Assembly (NCBI GenBank): GCA_002400675.1
Contig: NVQY01000045.1
Location: 4,396 to 15,180, forward strand
Source: Paracoccaceae bacterium
Lineage (GTDB): Bacteria > Pseudomonadota > Alphaproteobacteria > Rhodobacterales > Rhodobacteraceae
DNA: 10,785 bases
Direction: 5' to 3'
The notes beneath the pieces were generated by a model that was not told the DNA's origin, did not search any database, and worked only from the letters and a program-made list of their open reading frames with translations. The position numbers and the translations under genes are program-made. Positions within the stretch are counted from its first letter, which is position 1, and every line of letters starts with the position of its first letter. Positions 6,230-10,785 of the stretch are shown here, piece after piece.

Positions 6230-9200
6230 ATGCAGCGGTTTTTGCGCAAGTTCATTATTTTGACACTGGCTATTTTTGGTCTGGCTCAAGGCGCTTTGGC
6301 GCAAAATGCGCGGCCTCAGGGGGCCGTTCCCGAATTTCGCTATCTTGCAACATCGAACACGGATTTTTACGGCTCTGACCTTGATGCGCTGTTCGACACC
6401 GATCTGTCCAGCTGCGTGCGCGCGTGCAGCGGCAACGACGCCTGCACCGCCTTTACCTTCAACACCAGTTCAAACGCCTGTTTCCCCAAAACCACGGTCA
6501 GTGACCGCACCCCCTATGAGGGCGCGCTGTCGGCGGAAAAACTGCCGACCAACCCTGTTGTGTTGCAACAGGCGGCCAAACGGACGTCGGAGCTGTCATT
6601 CGTTGGTGAAAGCAGCCTGAACAGCGCCAAAACCAACGCCCAGAATCTGGGTCTGCGCCACCGGGCCAATGGCAATGACCTGCAAACCGCACTGGACGCG
6701 GCGCGCGTGCTGACCGCCCAGGGCGACCTTGTTCAGGCGATGTGGTGGACCGGGGCGGCGATTTCTATCAGTGATCGGGGGGATTTGTGGGCCGAATATG
6801 CGCGCCTGCTGCTGGCGATTCAAACCGACGATTCCGGGCGCCGGACAAAGTACCAGAACCGCGCCATAAGTGCGGCGATCAACGCCTATCTGCGCGGTGC
6901 AAACAACGGCGCGCGCGCGTCGGCGCTGTTGACCCTGTCCGAAGCGTTAGAGCTGCGCCGCCGGGGCCGCGACATGATCCCCGCCCTGCGTCTGGCCCTG
7001 TCCATGCAGGCCCGCGGCGATATCGAGGACGCTTTGGACAAGGCCATCGGCAAATACGGTTTTCGCATCGTTGAAAACACCGTCGAAAGCGATACCGACG
7101 CGCCGCGCATCTGCGCCGAATTCTCGGAACCACTGGTCAGGACCGGGGTGGATTACGACCCCTACGTGCGTCTGCCCGATCCGTCGCTGGTGGTGCAGGC
7201 GCAGGGTCGCCAGCTGTGCGTTGATGGTCTGAAAAACGGGGTGCGCTATCGCATCACCTTCCGCAAGGGTCTGCCCGCGGCCAGCGGTGAGACGCTGTAT
7301 AAGGACGTTGAAATCACCCAATATGTCCGCGACCGCAGCCCCAGCGTGCGCTTTCCGGGGCGTTCATATGTGTTGCCGAAATCGGCGGATGCGGCCCTGC
7401 CGGTGGAGACCGTCAACCTGACCAAACTGGACCTGCGCCTGCGCCGGATCAGCGACCGCAACCTGTTGCGCGCGGTGCAGGACGATTTCTTTGGCCGCCC
7501 CCTGTCGCAATGGCAGGACCAGCAATTCGCCAGCGAAATCGCCGAAGAGGTCTGGACCGGCACCGCCGATGTGACCAGCGACCTGAACCGCGACGTGACC
7601 ACCCGCCTGCCCATGGGCGAGGCGATTGCTGGCCAGCCCGCAGGCATCTATGCGCTGAGCGCGCGGGTGCCGGGGGCCGACCCTTACGAGGATTCCGGGG
7701 CCACGCAATGGTTTGTGCTGTCCGATCTGGGGCTAAGCACGATTTCCGGGACTGACGGCCTGCACGTCTCTGTGCGCGGTCTGTCGGACGCCAAGGCCCG
7801 CGCCGGCATCGAAGTCTCGCTGATTTCGCGCGCCAATGCGGTGCTGGCAACGGCGATGAGCGATGTTCAGGGCAATGTGCTGTTTGAACCGGGCCTGTCG
7901 CGGGGCACCGGCGGGGCCGCGCCTGCGTTGGTGCTGGCCCAGCAGGGCGACGAGGATATCGGCTTCTTGTCGCTGACCGACCCGGCGTTTGACCTGTCGG
8001 ATCGCGGCGTCGAAGGGCGCGCGGCTGCCGGGCCGGTGGATGTGTTCCTGACCACCGACCGGGGCGCATACCGCGCGGGGGAAACCATCTATGCCACGGT
8101 TCTGGCGCGCGACGACACCGCCAACGCGGTTGAGGGCCTGCCGCTGATCGCCATTCTGTCGCGCCCTGACGGGGTGGAATACCGCCGCCGCATATCCGAT
8201 GGCGGCAACGCCGGCGGGCATGTGTTCGCCATGAAGGTCGGGCCAAGCGCGCCGCGCGGCACATGGCGCCTTGATATCAAAAGCGACCCCAAGGCCCCGG
8301 CACTGGCCAGCCAAACCCTGCTGGTCGAGGATTTCCTGCCCGAACGCATCGACTTTGACATGAGCCTGCCCGACGCTGCCTTGCGGATCGGCGACAGCCC
8401 GACATTGCGGTTCGACGCGCGCTATCTGTTTGGCGCACCGGGCGCGGACCTTGGCATCGAAGGACAGGTCAGCCTGCGCGTGGCGACCGACGTCGCCGGC
8501 TGGTCCGGTTACCGGTTTGGGCGCTATGACGCCTTTTCCACCGCGCAAAGCACTTACTTTGGCGGCGAACGCACCGACGCACGCGGTCAGGCAAGCGTGG
8601 TCCTTGAGTTGCCCGAGGTCGAAAGCACCGGCCAGCCGATGGAGGCGATCATCACCGCCCGTCTGGCCGATGGCTCTGCCCGCCCGGTTGAACGGCGCCT
8701 GACAGCTCCGGTGCAGCCCTCAACCCCGGTGATCGGCATCAAACAGATGTTCGATGACGTGGTCAGCGAGGGCACGGAAGCGGCGTTTCAGGTGATCGGC
8801 CTTGGGCCGGATATGTCGGTGATGCCGATGCAGGTCAAATGGACCCTGAACCGGGTCGAAACCCGTTATCAGTGGTATCAGCTCTACGGCAATTGGGATT
8901 GGGAGCCGATTACCCGGCGCACGCGCGTATCCTCGGGAATGGCTGAACTGGGGGCCACGCCGCTGGCGTTGTCCGCGCCGGTTGACTGGGGCCGCTACGA
9001 GTTGGTGATCGAACGGCAGGGCGGCGAATATACCTCGGCGGCGGTGGATTTCTACGCGGGCTGGTACGCCAGCGGCGATTCCTCGACCACGCCGGATCAG
9101 CTGGAATTGTCGCTGGATCGCGACAGCTATGCCCCCGGCGACACGGCACGTTTGCGCATTGTGCCACGGGCCGAAGGCACCGCGCTGATCACCGTCATGT

Positions 9201-10785
9201 CGAACCGGGTGATTGAACGGCAGGTGGTCACAGTGCCTGCGGGCGAATCGGTCATTCCTTTGAAAGTGACGGACCAATGGGGGGCCGGGGCCTATGTCAC
9301 GGCGACGGTGATCCGGCCAATGGACGTGGCCGCCGGGCAGAACCCGGCGCGTGCGCTGGGGCTGGCCTATGCCTCCGTCGAACAGGACGGCAAACGCCTG
9401 ACGGTGTCCATCGACGTGCCCGACGTGGCCGACCCGCGCCAGAGCGAACGCGCGCGGATCGTGGTGGATGGGGCCGTCGAGGGACAAGAGGTCTGGCTGA
9501 CACTGGCCGCCGTTGACCTAGGCATCCTCAACCTGACCGGTTTCCAAAGCCCGGACCCACAGGGCTATTTCTATGGCCAGCGCCGCCTTGGCGTGGAACT
9601 GCGCGACGTCTACGGACGGCTGATCGACGGCATGAACGGCGCGCTGGGCGTGGTGCGTTCCGGCGGTGATGAACCCGGCGGCATGAAACGCCAGTCGCCT
9701 CCGCCAACGCAGGAACTGATGGCGACCTTCAGCGGCCCGGTGCGGGTTGGTGCCAATGGCGAGGCGTTTGTGAACATCGACCTGCCCGCGTTCAACGGCA
9801 CCGTGCGGCTGATGGCCGTGGCGTGGAGCGACAGCGCGGTGGGACAGGTCGAACAGGACATGCTGGTGCGTGATCCGGTGGTGGTCACCGCCAGTCTGCC
9901 ACGGTTTCTGGCCCCCGGCGACACCAGCCAGATCCGGCTGGATATCGTGCATGCGGACGGCCCTGCGGGCCAGATGCAACTGGCGCTGACGACACAGGGC
10001 GCGGGGCTGACGCTTGGCACGGTTGCGGGCGAATTCACTCTGGCCAAAGGCGGCAAGGCGACGTTTGAAATCCCGGTGCAGGCCAGCCTTGTGGGCGACC
10101 CTTCGGTGGAAATCAAACTGACCACCCCGGACGGGCGCGTCTTGACGCAGGTGGTGAACCTGCCGGTGCGGGCCAACGATCCGGTGGTGGCACAGACACG
10201 GCGGTTCTCGCTGGGCGGCGGCGACAGTTTCGTGCTGAGCCGCGACGTGTTCGCCGACCTGCGCCCCGGCACCGGGCGCGCGATCCTGTCGGCGGGACCG
10301 CTGGCGAAATTCGACGCGCCGGGCCTGTTGACGGCGCTTGACCGCTATCCCTACGGCTGCACCGAACAGGTGACCTCGCAGGCGTTGCCGTTGCTGTACC
10401 TGTCCTCGGTGGCGCAGGCCAGCGGGCTGGGCGATGGCCCGGCAGTGCAGGCGCGTATCGACGCGGCGATTGCCAAGGTACTGACCCGGCAATCTTCGAA
10501 CGGCGGCTTTGGCCTATGGAGCGCCAGTTCGGGCGACTTCTGGCTCGACGCTTATGTGGGCGACTTCCTTAGCCGGGCACGCGCCGAAGGTTTTGACGTG
10601 CCGGATCAGGCATTCCGGCTGGCAATGGACAACCTGCGCAATCAGGTCAATTACGCCGCCGACTTTGATACCGGCGGCGAAGACCTTGCCTATGCCTTGA
10701 TGGTCCTCGCCCGCGAAGGGGCGGCGGCAATGGGCGATCTGCGCTATTACGCCGACGTCAAAGGCGAGGCGTTCGATACACCGCT
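6230..10785 (+). CDS. Alpha-2-macroglobulin family protease trap, thioester type (3' end outside window)
   Basis: Bacterial alpha-2-macroglobulins are periplasmic protease traps: an attacking protease cuts a bait region and is bound covalently through a Cys-Gln thioester. The frame is open for 1518 codons with no stop. A signal peptide (1-24, ending GALA before Q25) has no lipobox cysteine. Next come an Apple/PAN-like module with C62, C66, C72 and C84 (about 36-105) and a helical region (about 145-280). The macroglobulin beta-sandwich domains start near C295 and C330, which could pair. TDRGAYRAGE (609-618) is the typical MG motif, and AVDLGIL around 1094-1100 and WSDSAVGQVEQD lead into the A2M domain. 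YPYGCTEQ carries the thioester C1377-T-E-Q1380 at the start of the helical TED domain. A Gly/Pro/Ser-rich stretch at about 1137-1162 is the likely bait region. AGGAGA lies 6 bases before the ATG. Such genes usually neighbour pbpC (PBP1C), expected beyond the window; a full length near 1,800 residues is likely. Confidence 0.95.
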   Translation, partial: MQRFLRKFIILTLAIFGLAQGALAQNARPQGAVPEFRYLATSNTDFYGSDLDALFDTDLSSCVRACSGNDACTAFTFNTSSNACFPKTTVSDRTPYEGALSAEKLPTNPVVLQQAAKRTSELSFVGESSLNSAKTNAQNLGLRHRANGNDLQTALDAARVLTAQGDLVQAMWWTGAAISISDRGDLWAEYARLLLAIQTDDSGRRTKYQNRAISAAINAYLRGANNGARASALLTLSEALELRRRGRDMIPALRLALSMQARGDIEDALDKAIGKYGFRIVENTVESDTDAPRICAEFSEPLVRTGVDYDPYVRLPDPSLVVQAQGRQLCVDGLKNGVRYRITFRKGLPAASGETLYKDVEITQYVRDRSPSVRFPGRSYVLPKSADAALPVETVNLTKLDLRLRRISDRNLLRAVQDDFFGRPLSQWQDQQFASEIAEEVWTGTADVTSDLNRDVTTRLPMGEAIAGQPAGIYALSARVPGADPYEDSGATQWFVLSDLGLSTISGTDGLHVSVRGLSDAKARAGIEVSLISRANAVLATAMSDVQGNVLFEPGLSRGTGGAAPALVLAQQGDEDIGFLSLTDPAFDLSDRGVEGRAAAGPVDVFLTTDRGAYRAGETIYATVLARDDTANAVEGLPLIAILSRPDGVEYRRRISDGGNAGGHVFAMKVGPSAPRGTWRLDIKSDPKAPALASQTLLVEDFLPERIDFDMSLPDAALRIGDSPTLRFDARYLFGAPGADLGIEGQVSLRVATDVAGWSGYRFGRYDAFSTAQSTYFGGERTDARGQASVVLELPEVESTGQPMEAIITARLADGSARPVERRLTAPVQPSTPVIGIKQMFDDVVSEGTEAAFQVIGLGPDMSVMPMQVKWTLNRVETRYQWYQLYGNWDWEPITRRTRVSSGMAELGATPLALSAPVDWGRYELVIERQGGEYTSAAVDFYAGWYASGDSSTTPDQLELSLDRDSYAPGDTARLRIVPRAEGTALITVMSNRVIERQVVTVPAGESVIPLKVTDQWGAGAYVTATVIRPMDVAAGQNPARALGLAYASVEQDGKRLTVSIDVPDVADPRQSERARIVVDGAVEGQEVWLTLAAVDLGILNLTGFQSPDPQGYFYGQRRLGVELRDVYGRLIDGMNGALGVVRSGGDEPGGMKRQSPPPTQELMATFSGPVRVGANGEAFVNIDLPAFNGTVRLMAVAWSDSAVGQVEQDMLVRDPVVVTASLPRFLAPGDTSQIRLDIVHADGPAGQMQLALTTQGAGLTLGTVAGEFTLAKGGKATFEIPVQASLVGDPSVEIKLTTPDGRVLTQVVNLPVRANDPVVAQTRRFSLGGGDSFVLSRDVFADLRPGTGRAILSAGPLAKFDAPGLLTALDRYPYGCTEQVTSQALPLLYLSSVAQASGLGDGPAVQARIDAAIAKVLTRQSSNGGFGLWSASSGDFWLDAYVGDFLSRARAEGFDVPDQAFRLAMDNLRNQVNYAADFDTGGEDLAYALMVLAREGAAAMGDLRYYADVKGEAFDTP
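10358..10369 (+). other. Thioester motif C-x-E-Q of the alpha-2-macroglobulin
   Basis: The codons read Cys-Thr-Glu-Gln at residues 1377-1380, within YPYGCTEQ. In the family, the Cys and Gln side chains condense to the reactive thioester that couples to the trapped protease. Both residues are present, so this is the reactive class (like E. coli YfhM), not the thioester-less class (like YfaS). Confidence 0.9.

Noticed and set aside
7733..8548. Minus-strand open frame inside the macroglobulin gene
   Set aside because: The + strand encodes recognisable macroglobulin domains without interruption; the antisense product is Arg/Gln/His-rich shadow sequence. The same applies to the minus frames at 8720-9487 and 9518-10492.
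1..10785. Mobile elements, CRISPR arrays, tRNA or rRNA genes, toxin-antitoxin or defence cassettes
   Set aside because: No transposase, integrase, spaced repeat array, RNA-gene signature or defence-type protein was seen; every gene belongs to a familiar chromosomal family.

Overview
The window looks like a chromosomal segment of an alphaproteobacterium, most likely a member of the Rhodobacteraceae (Roseobacter group). The basis is the high GC content with G/C-rich third codon positions, the protein styles (a cytosolic coiled-coil/PAS hybrid kinase and a large alpha-2-macroglobulin with an Apple-like N-terminus), and the weak or absent Shine-Dalgarno signals at several starts. This is a judgement from sequence style, not a database match. 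I see no rRNA, tRNA, CRISPR, insertion sequence or phage gene, and no compositional break that suggests recent transfer.

Layout. Positions 1-174 (+) hold the C-terminal end of a YggT-family membrane protein. Positions 321-2363 (+) encode a RecQ-family DNA helicase with what looks like a second, degenerate HRDC repeat at its end. Thirty bases later, 2394-3188 (+) encode YaaA, the DUF328/UPF0246 peroxide-stress protein; the two probably form a short operon. A small VOC (glyoxalase-fold) gene at 3152-3595 (-) converges on yaaA and overlaps its 3' end by 37 bp. It appears to lack a leader and a Shine-Dalgarno site. Upstream of it lies a 124-bp spacer with a perfect 10-bp inverted repeat, then a large soluble hybrid histidine kinase at 3720-6089 (-). 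A 140-bp divergent spacer separates the kinase from a very large alpha-2-macroglobulin gene starting at 6230 (+), which runs off the right edge with 1518 codons visible, including an intact C-T-E-Q thioester motif.

How the genes work together. RecQ (recombinational repair) and YaaA (protection of DNA from iron/peroxide damage) plausibly serve genome maintenance under oxidative stress. The kinase should sense a cytosolic cue through its PAS domain and pass phosphate to the C-terminal receiver and then to a separate HPt protein. Its first receiver has lost the phospho-accepting aspartate. The alpha-2-macroglobulin is an exported protease trap, expected to work in the periplasm with penicillin-binding protein 1C, whose gene would be predicted just beyond the window. 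All gaps between genes are under 150 bases. I did not find a clear undescribed multi-gene system. The more unusual points are the degenerate receiver, the tandem HRDC, the N-terminal extension of the macroglobulin, the leaderless-looking VOC gene and the overlapping gene tails.
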